Source: Pseudalgibacter alginicilyticus (lineage in GTDB: Bacteria > Bacteroidota > Bacteroidia > Flavobacteriales > Flavobacteriaceae). From it: 64,000 bases of DNA. The notes under the pieces are model-generated. The model did not search any database. It was not told the DNA's origin and worked only from the letters and a program-made list of their open reading frames with translations. Shown here one piece after another: positions 8,942 to 17,602 of the stretch. The DNA lies in contig NZ_CP012898.1 of the NCBI RefSeq assembly GCF_001310225.1, positions 3,280,001 to 3,344,000 on the forward strand, written 5' to 3'. The stretch's first letter is position 1. Every line of letters starts with the position of its first letter. Both the position numbers and the translations under genes were made by a program.

Positions 8942-9313
8942 TTAAATATGCTGATCAATAAGAATGATATTACCATCTGGATCTGAGATAATAAAATTTG
9001 CAGGTCCTGTTGTTGATTCATTAGCCTCTGTTAATAGCTTTGTATTTTTGTTTTTAAGATGTTTCTGTATGTCTCGAACATCATCAAAATTTTTTAGTTT
9101 ATTAGCATTTTCATCCCAACCAGGGGTGAAGGTTAAAATATTACTTTCAAACATGTCTTGAAATAATCCAATGCGTGCATTTTCATTTTTCATAATAAGA
9201 TACTTTTTTTCAATAGACCCAGCAAAAACTGTAAAACCAAAATTTTCGTAAAATGTTTTAGAGGTGATAAGATCTTTAACATTTAAACTGATTGAAAATG
9301 CTCCTAATTTCAT
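8942..9313 (-). CDS. VOC (glyoxalase/bleomycin-resistance) superfamily protein
   Basis: The 123-residue protein has the two beta-alpha-beta-beta-beta modules of the VOC fold: an N-terminal FSISLNVKDLITSKTFYENFGF and a C-terminal GPANFIISDPDGNIILIDQH. It is the size of a single-domain VOC protein that dimerises. The usual N-terminal metal histidine is replaced in ISLNV, so metal dependence is uncertain. The substrate is unknown. It lies downstream of lysS on the same strand but is separated from it by a strong hairpin. Confidence 0.85.
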   Translation of the reverse strand: MKLGAFSISLNVKDLITSKTFYENFGFTVFAGSIEKKYLIMKNENARIGLFQDMFESNILTFTPGWDENANKLKNFDDVRDIQKHLKNKNTKLLTEANESTTGPANFIISDPDGNIILIDQHI

Positions 9314-9348
9314 GAGGTATATGAATAGTTTACTGTTTTAAAAATACA

Positions 9349-9380
9349 AAAAAGGAATTAACTTTAGTTAATTCCTTTTT
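9349..9380 (-). terminator. Terminator of lysS
   Basis: AAAAAGGAATTAACT (9349-9363) and AGTTAATTCCTTTTT (9366-9380) form a perfect 15-bp inverted repeat with a 2-base centre. It lies between the lysS stop codon and the VOC gene start, both on the minus strand. Confidence 0.88.
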
Positions 9381-9420
9381 AATATGGTGTAAAAAATAAT
9401 AGCACAAAACAGAAAAAACG

Positions 9421-11109
9421 CTAAATGATTTTTACTAATAAATCATCATCTGTTTTTTCAACTTTAGCCAATTTGTGTTTAGTTAATCCTTTAATCCCCT
9501 TATCCCAAGCTTTGTTGCTTAAACCAGATTGTGTTTTTAAATCTGTAAGCAACATACTTTTTTGTGATTTTAAAATGGTAAAAATAATTTTTTCATTATC
9601 GTTTAATTCTACCTTTTTCTCAGGACGCATTTGTGGAAAAAATAATACTTCTTGTATAGATTGGTTATTGGTTAAAAACATAATTAATCGATCCATACCA
9701 ATTCCCATACCAGATGTTGGGGGCATCCCGTATTCTAAGGCCCGTAAAAAATCTTCGTCAATAAACTCGGTAGCTTCATCATCACCTTTTTCAGCAAGTT
9801 TCAACTGATGTTCAAAACGTTCACGTTGATCAATTGGGTCGTTCAACTCACTATAAGCGTTTGCAATTTCTTTACCACAAACCATCAATTCAAAACGTTC
9901 TGTTAATTCAGGGTTATCACGGTGCTCTTTACATAACGGACTCATTTCTTTAGGATAGTCTGTAATAAAAGTAGGTTGTATGTAATTACCTTCGCATTTT
10001 TCTCCAAAAATCTCATCAATAAGTTTTCCTTTTCCCATCGTATCATCAACTTCCACTCCTAAATTTTTTGCGGCCTGTCTTATTTCTGCTTCCGTTTTGC
10101 CTGTAATATCAAAGCCAGTAAAATGCTTAATGGCATCTGCCATGGTTACACGTGCATATGGGGCTTTAAAATCTATTTCTTTATCTCCAAAAGTAACTTT
10201 TGTAGTGCCGTTTACTGCCATAGCACAATGTTCTAATAGTTGCTCGCAGAAATCCATCATCCAATTATAATCCTTATAAGCTACATAAATTTCCATAGCT
10301 GTAAATTCTGGATTATGGGTTCTGTCCATGCCTTCATTTCTGAAGTTTTTAGAAAACTCATATACGCCATCAAAGCCACCAACAATCAAGCGTTTTAAAT
10401 ACAGTTCATTAGCAATTCGCATATAAAGTGGAATATCCAAAGCATTATGATGTGTAATAAATGGTCGTGCTGCGGCACCTCCTGGAATAGGTTGTAAAAC
10501 AGGTGTTTCTACTTCAAAATATCCAGCCTCATTAAAGAAGGAACGCATAGCATTAAACAATTTGGTGCGCTTAACAAACACGTTTTTCACCTGTGGATTT
10601 ACTACCAAATCTGCATAACGTTGTCTGTAGCGTTGTTCGGCATCAGTAAAAGCATCATACACAACACCATCTTTTTCCTTGGGCAAAGGCAATGGTTTTA
10701 AAGCTTTGCTTAACAACGTAAAATCTTTAACACGAACTGATTTTTCGCCGACTTTGGTTGTAAATAATTCGCCTTCAACACCCAAAAAATCACCAAAATC
10801 TAGAAGTTTTTTAAAAACATCGTTATATTTAGTCTTATCTTCCCCTAAACAAATTTCATCACGATTAAAATATACCTGCACTTTCCCTTCTGCATCTTGA
10901 AGTTGAGCAAAAGAAGCTTTTCCTTGAATTCTAACAGCCATTAATCTACCGGCAATTACGACTTTTTTTCCTTCTTGAAAAGTTTCTTTAACCTGTTTTG
11001 AAGTATGATTTACAGGGTACAAATTTGCTGGGTATGGATTAATTCCCAATTCTCGTAATTTTGTTAACTTTTCTCTGCGTACAAGCTCTTGCTCTGATAA
11101 TTGCGACAT
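9421..11109 (-). CDS. lysS: Lysyl-tRNA synthetase, class II
   Basis: The 562-residue enzyme charges tRNA-Lys in the cytoplasm. The N-terminal OB-fold anticodon domain covers about residues 50-150. Class II motif 2 is seen as [20 protein letters not shown] near 255-275 and motif 3 as [15 protein letters not shown] near 470-485. It is about 60 residues longer than the usual 500-residue enzyme because of a C-terminal extension (after residue 500) that looks like a small winged-helix domain, which I recall as usual in Bacteroidota LysS. The start [15 protein letters not shown] fits the family. Confidence 0.97.
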   Translation of the reverse strand: MSQLSEQELVRREKLTKLRELGINPYPANLYPVNHTSKQVKETFQEGKKVVIAGRLMAVRIQGKASFAQLQDAEGKVQVYFNRDEICLGEDKTKYNDVFKKLLDFGDFLGVEGELFTTKVGEKSVRVKDFTLLSKALKPLPLPKEKDGVVYDAFTDAEQRYRQRYADLVVNPQVKNVFVKRTKLFNAMRSFFNEAGYFEVETPVLQPIPGGAAARPFITHHNALDIPLYMRIANELYLKRLIVGGFDGVYEFSKNFRNEGMDRTHNPEFTAMEIYVAYKDYNWMMDFCEQLLEHCAMAVNGTTKVTFGDKEIDFKAPYARVTMADAIKHFTGFDITGKTEAEIRQAAKNLGVEVDDTMGKGKLIDEIFGEKCEGNYIQPTFITDYPKEMSPLCKEHRDNPELTERFELMVCGKEIANAYSELNDPIDQRERFEHQLKLAEKGDDEATEFIDEDFLRALEYGMPPTSGMGIGMDRLIMFLTNNQSIQEVLFFPQMRPEKKVELNDNEKIIFTILKSQKSMLLTDLKTQSGLSNKAWDKGIKGLTKHKLAKVEKTDDDLLVKII

Positions 11110-11428
11110 ATTCTATATTCTTGTGTAAAATTTAAACGCACAAAGATAAACATTTGATTTGCGATTTACGACGATTGATTTATGATTTTTTAGGGTGATA
11201 TTTAGGTGTTGTCTATATTTTAAATCCACTAAAAAAAGCCTGTAAAAGAGAAAAATAATAAAATAATCAGTTTTATTAATGCTTAAATTAATGCTAAGTA
11301 GAATTAAATTTTATAAAAAGTATTAGCAGTACAAGTAAGCACAATCCTAAAGAAAACCTGTAACAATTTGCTAATTTTACCGTCATATATATAATTGAAA
11401 AAAATATTTTTAAATTATAAATCAGAAT

Positions 11429-11587
11429 ATGAGTTTTTGGAGAGTTTTACTATCAATTATTTGTCCACCTTTAGCTGTAATTGATAAAGGCTGTGGTTCC
11501 ATCGTTATTGTATTTTTATTATGGCTTTGTGGATGGGTGCCAGGAGTTATTGCGGCTTTAGTTATACTTAATAACCCTACGAATTAG
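11429..11587 (+). CDS. Pmp3/YqaE family small membrane protein
   Basis: A 52-codon frame encodes MSFWRVLLSIICPPLAVIDK followed by a second hydrophobic stretch (IVIVFLLWLCGWVPGVIAALVIL). The ICPPLAV and GWVPGVIHA-like motifs and the two-helix layout are diagnostic of the Pmp3/YqaE (UPF0057) family. These are small integral membrane proteolipids linked in other organisms to membrane potential and salt or cold stress. The stretch 11110-11428 before it holds no feature I recognise. Confidence 0.92.
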   Translation: MSFWRVLLSIICPPLAVIDKGCGSIVIVFLLWLCGWVPGVIAALVILNNPTN

Positions 11588-11650
11588 CATCCAATTTTTG
11601 TGTATATTAATAATTAATAACATTAGGGATGGTTTTAGATTTCTTTATAG

Positions 11651-11684
11651 TTTGTGAATTTGCGTTATAAAAAATGTAATTTTG
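11651..11684 (+). promoter_or_regulatory. Predicted promoter of lipB
   Basis: TTTG at 11651-11654 and TAATTTTG at 11677-11684 match the Bacteroidota -33 and -7 boxes with 22 bases between them. The -7 box ends only 7 bases before the lipB ATG, so the transcript would have almost no leader. Confidence 0.6.
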
Positions 11685-11691
11685 TAACCTC

Positions 11692-12390
11692 ATGAATAAG
11701 ACTATACAATTACAAGATTTAGGTTTAAAAGATTATAAAGAGACTTGGGATTACCAAGAGGAATTATTTAGAGATATTGTAGATTCAAAAATTAAAAACA
11801 GGAAAGAGAATATTAGTTTACCAACTAAAAATCACTTTTTGTTTGTAGAGCATCCTCATGTTTATACCTTGGGTAAAAGTGGCGATATTTCAAATCTATT
11901 AGTTGATGAAGCTCAACTAAAAGCCAAAAATGCCGTTTTTTATAAAGTAAATAGAGGTGGTGATATTACTTATCATGGACCAGGGCAAATAGTAGGTTAT
12001 CCCATTTTGGACTTAGATAATTTTTTTACTGATATCCATAAGTACCTTCGTTTTTTAGAAGAAATGATTATCCTAACATTAGCAGAGTATGGATTAAAGG
12101 CAGAACGTAGTCCTGGTGAAACAGGAGTATGGTTAGATGTTGGTACGCCCTTTGCACGTAAAATTTGTGCTATGGGAGTTCGAGCTAGCCGGTGGGTAAC
12201 CATGCATGGCTTTGCGTTAAATGTAAATGCTAATTTGGGATATTTTGATTTAATGATTCCATGTGGCATTCGTGGAAAAGCAGTAACTTCTTTAAATATA
12301 GAATTAGCACAAAAAACGGTAGATGAAAATGATGTTAAAGAGAAATTGTTAAAGCATTTTTCTATACTTTTTGAAGCAGAATTTTTTTAG
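11692..12390 (+). CDS. lipB: Lipoyl(octanoyl) transferase
   Basis: The 232-residue enzyme transfers octanoyl groups from acyl carrier protein to lipoyl domains of 2-oxoacid dehydrogenases. Signatures are HPHVYTLGKSGD, the substrate loop GGDITYHGPGQIVGYPI, Lys157 in RKICAMG and the acyl-accepting Cys191 in IPCGI. All key residues are present. The ATG at 11692 gives the family start QLQDLGLKDYKETWDYQ and is placed just after a -7-like box. No lipA is nearby. Confidence 0.96.
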   Translation: MNKTIQLQDLGLKDYKETWDYQEELFRDIVDSKIKNRKENISLPTKNHFLFVEHPHVYTLGKSGDISNLLVDEAQLKAKNAVFYKVNRGGDITYHGPGQIVGYPILDLDNFFTDIHKYLRFLEEMIILTLAEYGLKAERSPGETGVWLDVGTPFARKICAMGVRASRWVTMHGFALNVNANLGYFDLMIPCGIRGKAVTSLNIELAQKTVDENDVKEKLLKHFSILFEAEFF

Positions 12391-12543
12391 GTGTGTTTAG
12401 CTTAAGTTAGTTTTATTAATTATAATTTAAGTAATTAAACAGAAAGCTTAAATAACGAGGATTCATTCCTACAGGTCTTTATTGAACTACTTACTACAAA
12501 AACATGTAAATTTACTTGTTTTTTACAGTTGTACCTTGTTTTG

Positions 12544-13268
12544 TTATTTCTTATCAATTTCTTTTTCAATTAATTGAATCAATTCAAGTTGCAGTTGTTG
12601 TAAATATTTATATAAACTAATAAAACCTTTCTGAGTATTTATATATATAATAATTGTTTCTCTAAATGTATTGTCGTCCATAAGAGTATTCAAATCCAGC
12701 GGTTTTGATTCTCTATATCCTATATTTTTAACTTTAGATATCAATTGAGGTAATAATAAAGAATATTTCATCGCTTCTATATGTTCCGATTCCATTCTTT
12801 GTACGAATGGATATTGTTGTGCATATTACTCTTGAATTTTACCACGTAGACTATCATTTTTGATAAGATCAAAACCTATTGATTTTAAGTTTTCATAACT
12901 TGAACGTACAACAGCAATTTTACTCATGTAATTTTTTAAATTATTATAGTGAGTAGCCATTGAATCATCCCAAATTGTTCTATTATCAAGTTGATTTAGA
13001 ATAGCTTCTGATGACTTTAGTGCTTTTGTGTTACGTGCTATATTACCGGCCATTCAATTGAATCAGTTTTAAGATTTTTATGCATTTCAATTAATATTTT
13101 ATATTCTTGAGTATCTCTTTTATACTCGATATTCCAAGTGCTTATTTGGAGTGCAATTAATATTCCAATGACCACAAGTACAATTTCTCCAATTGCGTAA
13201 ATCAGATACTTACTGATCTTATTTTTAGTAAGTGATTTTTTACGAATGTTTCTGAAGAATTTAATCAT
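12544..13268 (-). pseudogene. Broken DUF6090-type membrane protein gene
   Basis: Three open segments on the minus strand read as one 241-codon gene. The first (13268-13038) starts MIKFFRNIRKKSLT and has the family transmembrane segment YAIGEIVLVVIGILIALQI. The frame shifts near 13045-13053, where the second segment continues (AGNIARNTKALKSSEAILNQL). An in-frame TAA at 12826-12828 then interrupts, after which the same frame runs on through YAQQYPFVQRMESEHIEAMKY to 12544. The combined length and N-terminus match DUF6090, a frequent paralogous family in flavobacteria with no known function. Two independent lesions indicate a pseudogene rather than a sequencing error, though a raw-read check would decide. 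Confidence 0.8.
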
Positions 13269-13359
13269 TGAGTATTATAATTTTTTAATGAAATACAACT
13301 TTAATGGTATAATCTTATTCACTTGCCAAAATTTTAGAACTTTTAAGAAAATAATTGGT

Positions 13360-14136
13360 TTAATACTTCTCAGGTACAAAAGTTTGATAATCCATTGGAG
13401 GTCGCACATAAGCTTTGTAGTCGGGTAATTCTGGTAATTCTACAGGTTTTATATCCATGCTTTTATAAGGAATTTGACTTAAAACATGACTAATGCAATT
13501 TAAACGTGCTTTTTTTTTGTTATCTGAATTTACTACGTACCATGGTACTTGCTTAGTGTCTGTATGTGCAAACATATTATCTTTAGCTTTAGAGTATTCT
13601 AGCCAACGGGAACGTGATTCTAAATCCATAGGACTAAATTTCCAACGTTTTAAAGGGTTGTTAATACGGTTTTTAAAACGCCGTTCTTGTTCTTCATCAC
13701 TTACAGAAAACCAGTATTTTAAAACAGTAATTCCAGACCTTACCAACATACGTTCAAATTCTGGGCACGATCTTAAAAACTCATCATATTCTTCACTACT
13801 GCAAAAACCCATTACTTTTTCTACACCTGCGCGGTTGTACCAACTTCTGTCAAAAAGTACAATTTCACCAGCAGCGGGTAAATATTGGACATACCTTTGG
13901 AAATACCATTGTGTTTTCTCTTTTTCAGTTGGTACTCCTAATGCAACTACTTTACATACTCGGGGATTTAAAGGTTCTGTAAATCGTTTTATAGTACCTC
14001 CTTTGCCTGAAGCATCTCTACCTTCAAAAACAATAACCACTTTTAATCCTTGCTTTTTAACCCATTCTTGAAGATGTACTAATTCTGTGTGTAATTTTGC
14101 TAATTCTAAGTCGTAGTTGAATTTTTTGTTTGCCAT
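13360..14136 (-). CDS. ppk2: Polyphosphate kinase 2
   Basis: The 258-residue length is that of a one-domain PPK2. The Walker A motif is FEGRDASGKGGTIKRF near residues 38-53 and the Walker B region is LFDRSWYNRAGVEKVMGF near 97-114. The lid segment SPMDLESRSRWLEYSKAKD follows near 190. These enzymes phosphorylate nucleoside diphosphates (or monophosphates, by class) using polyphosphate in the cytoplasm. The pattern suggests a class I enzyme, but nucleotide specificity cannot be read safely from sequence. It is monocistronic. Confidence 0.93.
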   Translation of the reverse strand: MANKKFNYDLELAKLHTELVHLQEWVKKQGLKVVIVFEGRDASGKGGTIKRFTEPLNPRVCKVVALGVPTEKEKTQWYFQRYVQYLPAAGEIVLFDRSWYNRAGVEKVMGFCSSEEYDEFLRSCPEFERMLVRSGITVLKYWFSVSDEEQERRFKNRINNPLKRWKFSPMDLESRSRWLEYSKAKDNMFAHTDTKQVPWYVVNSDNKKKARLNCISHVLSQIPYKSMDIKPVELPELPDYKAYVRPPMDYQTFVPEKY

Positions 14137-14333
14137 ACTTATTTTTAATAAAACAAGTTACTAAAAAAATAAAAATGACTTACAATCAGTGTTCCTTTTT
14201 GTGGGTTCTATCTTTAATTTATAAAGATTCTTCTTAATTCTAATATAAAAAAAATATTTTGTAATTCATGTTTTCTTTCGGTAGCATTGCTTAATTATTT
14301 CATTATGAATTCAATTGTTAATTAAACAAAACC

Positions 14334-15377
14334 TTAATCGTTCATAATAACATTTACGTTTTCTGAATTAATAATATCTATAGGTAATAATAAGTTTGAA
14401 GGAATTTTTTTGTCAAAGAGAAAATGTTCAACTAAAAATTTAAGTCCTAAATAGGCTTGTTGTCTTGGATGTTGATGAATTAAAAAATCAATAGTACCCT
14501 TTTTTAAGTGTTTAATATTTTCATTTAATAAATCGTACCCTACTAAAGCAATTTTTTTATTTGTTATTTTTTGAATTACATCTGCTACTTGGTAGGTTTT
14601 AGAAGTTGTAACAAAAATTCCTGTTAAATTAGGGTGTTCATCAATAAATTTAGTAAGAACACTTTCAAAATCAGGTAACTTTAACTTTTCTTTTAAAATA
14701 GTGAAATCCGATGAGTTTAGTTCGTTAAAATAATTTTCAAAGCCTTTTTCCTTTTCTTGCATAAATACCGCATTTTCATAATTTTCATTAATATGAAGAA
14801 TGGCAATATCACCTTTAGGAACAATACAGTGTAGTAGTTTAGCAGCAACACGGCCACTTTGAAATAAATCTTGACCAATGAAGTTTTTTACGGAACCAAA
14901 TTCAATATTATTATTGAACGTAGAAACTTTAATACCTAAGTTTTTATAATCTTCCAGAACAATGAGTGCCTCTGTGTTAAATATAGGTACTAATAAAACC
15001 GCATCCGGCAATTTTTTTTGTACTAATAAATTTGCTTCTAAAAATGACTTTGTGCTTGTTGGGTTAAAAAAAACAGTTTCAATATTAACGCCAAAAGCAC
15101 CTAATTCCAAAATAGCATCATTAATACCATTTAAACAAGGTTTCCAATATACATCTTTGATAGGATCAGGAACTAAAACGCAAATCCTATAAACTTTGTT
15201 GCTTTTTAAGTTTTTTGCTATAGGATTGGGTTTAAAATCAATTTTATCCAAGACTTTATTTACTTTTTTTAATGCAGTCTCGGAAACTTTTCCCCTGTTA
15301 TGAAGTACTCGATCTACTGTTCCTTTTGATACCCCTGCCAGTTCAGCAATATCACGTATGGTATATTTTTTTAACAT
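14334..15377 (-). CDS. LacI-family transcriptional regulator with periplasmic-binding-like sensor domain
   Basis: The 347-residue protein has a LacI-type helix-turn-helix at residues 5-50 (TIRDIAELAGVSKGTVDRVL) with hinge helix around NPIAKNLKSNK. A ribose-binding-like effector domain follows (about 65-345), including the segments FIGQDLFQSGRVAAKLL and HQHPRQQAYLGLKFL. It is transcribed away from the nucleotidyltransferase-kinase-permease-deaminase genes, so it most likely controls them and itself, with an amino sugar or its phosphate as the effector. Palindromes with a central CG in the shared intergenic region are good operator candidates. Effector identity is inferred from context only. 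Confidence 0.93.
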   Translation of the reverse strand: MLKKYTIRDIAELAGVSKGTVDRVLHNRGKVSETALKKVNKVLDKIDFKPNPIAKNLKSNKVYRICVLVPDPIKDVYWKPCLNGINDAILELGAFGVNIETVFFNPTSTKSFLEANLLVQKKLPDAVLLVPIFNTEALIVLEDYKNLGIKVSTFNNNIEFGSVKNFIGQDLFQSGRVAAKLLHCIVPKGDIAILHINENYENAVFMQEKEKGFENYFNELNSSDFTILKEKLKLPDFESVLTKFIDEHPNLTGIFVTTSKTYQVADVIQKITNKKIALVGYDLLNENIKHLKKGTIDFLIHQHPRQQAYLGLKFLVEHFLFDKKIPSNLLLPIDIINSENVNVIMND

Positions 15378-15413
15378 ATTACAAATGTATAAAAGCTTAG
15401 GGAATATACATGA

Positions 15414-15459
15414 GTGTTAACGAACACATTTTTTAGTGTGTTCGAGCACATTTTATGTG
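15414..15459. promoter_or_regulatory. Candidate LacI-family operators
   Basis: TGTGTTCGAGCACA (15437-15450) is a nearly perfect 14-bp palindrome centred on CG, the classic LacI-type form. GTGTTAACGAACAC (15414-15427) is a second dyad about 23 bp upstream, and CACATTTTATGTG (15447-15459) overlaps the first. CGAACACA also pairs with TGTGTTCG over 15421-15444. They lie just upstream of the regulator start and of a -7-like box for the divergent operon. Confidence 0.65.
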
Positions 15460-15489
15460 TTTTTTCTTTTTTTATTAAATAACATTCTC

Positions 15490-15497
15490 TATTTTTG
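15490..15497 (+). promoter_or_regulatory. Candidate -7 box for the amino-sugar operon
   Basis: TATTTTTG matches TAnnTTTG. A matching -33 TTTG is not evident at the proper distance, as can happen at regulated promoters. It is about 100 bases before the first ATG and 31-76 bases after the operator candidates. Confidence 0.4.
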
Positions 15498-15598
15498 TAA
15501 TAACAGATTGTTTTTTAAGTGTTATTTTTTTATGTAACGCATTGTAATTCAATAATTTGTTTGTATTTGATATGATTTTAATTCACAATATTTAAAAT

Positions 15599-16501
15599 AT
15601 GGAAAAACCGACTTTGGTTATTTTGGCAGCAGGTATGGGGAGTCGTTATGGCGGATTAAAGCAGATAGATGTTTTTTCTCCAGAAGGTGATACGATTATA
15701 GATTTTTCAATCTATGATGCGCTTCAATCGGGCTTTGGAAAATTTGTTTTTATCATTAGAAAGAGTTTTGAAAAGGAATTTAAAGCGCGTTTTAATGAAA
15801 AATTAGAAGGGAAAGCTGAGGTTGCTTATGTGTATCAAGAACTTGAAAATGTGCCAAGCAAGTATGTGAATCCTGAACGTACGAAGCCTTGGGGTACTGG
15901 TCATGCATTACTTATGGCTGCAGATGAAGTTAAGACGAATTTTGCTATTATAAATGGTGATGATTTTTATGGTAGAGAGGCTTTTGAGGTTATGGCAAGG
16001 TCTTTAACTAAAACTGATAAAAATTCGTATAATTTCAATACCATGGCGTATCTGTTAAAGAATACTATTTCAGAATATGGTTATGTGTCAAGAGGAGAGT
16101 GTCAAGTGGATGACAATGGGTATTTGATAGATGTTACGGAACGTACGCATATTGAAAAAATAAACGGGAAATTGATGCGAAAAGATGCTGATGGTACTTT
16201 TGTTCCAATTGATGAGAATACGGTAGTTTCAATGAATTTTTGGGGATTTACTCCTAAATGTTTTGAGTTTGGACATAAATTATTTGAAACGTTTTTAGAG
16301 GCTAATACAGAAAATTTAAAAGCTGAATTTTACTTACCTACCATTGTTAATGATATATTGAAATCTGGAAAAGCAAATGTGGAGGTTTTAAAATCGGATG
16401 CTAAATGGTTTGGAGTAACATATAAAGATGATAAAGCCATTGTTCAAAAAGAAATAGAAGAGTTGAAAAAACAAAAAATATATCCTATAAAACTTTGGTA
16501 A
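15599..16501 (+). CDS. Sugar nucleotidyltransferase
   Basis: The 300-residue protein has the nucleotide-binding signature LVILAAGMGSRYGGLKQID at residues 6-24, as in UTP/dTTP:sugar-1-phosphate transferases. The acidic metal site INGDDFYG lies near residues 119-126. Such enzymes turn a sugar 1-phosphate and NTP into an NDP-sugar in the cytoplasm. Only one base separates its stop from the ATG of the next gene, an N-acetylhexosamine 1-kinase-like protein. The two steps would therefore convert N-acetylhexosamine to the 1-phosphate and then to a UDP-sugar. The specific sugar is not known from sequence. Confidence 0.85.
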   Translation: MEKPTLVILAAGMGSRYGGLKQIDVFSPEGDTIIDFSIYDALQSGFGKFVFIIRKSFEKEFKARFNEKLEGKAEVAYVYQELENVPSKYVNPERTKPWGTGHALLMAADEVKTNFAIINGDDFYGREAFEVMARSLTKTDKNSYNFNTMAYLLKNTISEYGYVSRGECQVDDNGYLIDVTERTHIEKINGKLMRKDADGTFVPIDENTVVSMNFWGFTPKCFEFGHKLFETFLEANTENLKAEFYLPTIVNDILKSGKANVEVLKSDAKWFGVTYKDDKAIVQKEIEELKKQKIYPIKLW

Positions 16502-16502
16502 T

Positions 16503-17585
16503 ATGTTGACAGATAAATTAGAATATATTTTCAATAAGTTTCAACATGGTAATGAATATAAGTCTTATCAAGAATTGGCTTCTGGTCATATTAATGACAC
16601 TTACTTGATTAAAACTCAAACTAAACCCAATTTTGTTCTTCAGCGTATTAATCATACTGTTTTTAAAGATGTTAAGGGTTTGATTAATAATAAGGTTGCT
16701 ATAAGTAATCATATTCGGTTAAAATTAAAAAACACGTATGCTGAAGCATTAGAGCGACATGTTCTAACATTTGTAAAGGCAGCGACTGGTGAGTATTATT
16801 TTAAGGATACAGATGGTGATTTTTGGAATCTTAGTATCTTTATTGATAATACATTAACTATTGACACTGTAAAAGATGAAGAGGTTGCTTATGAAGGCGG
16901 GAAGTTATTTGGGGAATTTTTGAATTTAACAAGTGATTTCGATGTTGCAAAATTAACCGAAGTTATACCAAAATTTCATGACATGTCTTTTAGGTATGCG
17001 CAATTTAATTCAGCTTTGCAGTCGGCTCCCAAGGAACGACTTTTTATGGCAACTCAGGAAATTGACTATGTTTTAGGTTTAAAGGAGGATATGCATGTGT
17101 TGCAAAACTTAAAAGAATCAGGAGAACTGAAATTGCGTGTTACGCACAATGATACCAAAATTTCTAATGCCTTATTTACAAAAGATAATAAGGGGTTGTG
17201 TGTTATAGATACAGATACGGTTATGCCGGGTATTGCGCATTATGATTTTGGTGATGCCATAAGAACAATTTGTAACTCTGCCGCGGAAGATGAATCAAAT
17301 CTAGATTTAGTTAAATTTAATATAGATTATTTCAATGCTTACGCAAAAGGGTTTTTAGAAAAAGTAAAGGATTCCTTGAATGCGAAAGAAATTGAATGTT
17401 TGCCACTTGGAGCTCAGACTATTATATTTATTATGGGTTTGCGATTTTTAACAGATTATTTGAATAATGATGTGTATTACAAAACCAAATATCCGCAACA
17501 TAATTTAGATCGTGCTAAAAATCAATTTCAATTATTGAAAAGTTTTAAGGAAAAATACAACCAAATAAAATTAGAGATAAATTAA
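16503..17585 (+). CDS. N-acetylhexosamine 1-kinase-like phosphotransferase (APH fold)
   Basis: The 360-residue protein has the aminoglycoside-phosphotransferase fold with catalytic Asp217 in RVTHNDTKISNAL and the metal motif DTDTVMPGIAHYDFGD near residues 235-250. The beginning (SGHINDTYLI, FVLQRINHTVF) and the end (GLRFLTDYLNNDVYYKTKYP) resemble bifidobacterial NahK, which phosphorylates GlcNAc or GalNAc at C1. Homologues in Bacteroides are sometimes labelled mucin desulfatase, a name not supported by the kinase motifs. Beside a nucleotidyltransferase and a permease, it most likely activates N-acetylhexosamine released by the PUL. Substrate choice between GalNAc and GlcNAc is inference. Confidence 0.85.
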   Translation: MLTDKLEYIFNKFQHGNEYKSYQELASGHINDTYLIKTQTKPNFVLQRINHTVFKDVKGLINNKVAISNHIRLKLKNTYAEALERHVLTFVKAATGEYYFKDTDGDFWNLSIFIDNTLTIDTVKDEEVAYEGGKLFGEFLNLTSDFDVAKLTEVIPKFHDMSFRYAQFNSALQSAPKERLFMATQEIDYVLGLKEDMHVLQNLKESGELKLRVTHNDTKISNALFTKDNKGLCVIDTDTVMPGIAHYDFGDAIRTICNSAAEDESNLDLVKFNIDYFNAYAKGFLEKVKDSLNAKEIECLPLGAQTIIFIMGLRFLTDYLNNDVYYKTKYPQHNLDRAKNQFQLLKSFKEKYNQIKLEIN

Positions 17586-17602
17586 TACTAACTTAAATAA
17601 TT

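Noticed and set aside
12544-13268. Three separate small minus-strand genes
   Set aside because: Their translations join into one DUF6090-like protein; the second and third parts are in the same frame, separated only by a TAA, and the first differs by a frameshift.
16503-17585. Mucin desulfatase, a name used for similar genes
   Set aside because: The protein has kinase motifs (HND, metal-binding DTD and DFGD) and resembles NahK; nothing suggests sulfatase activity.
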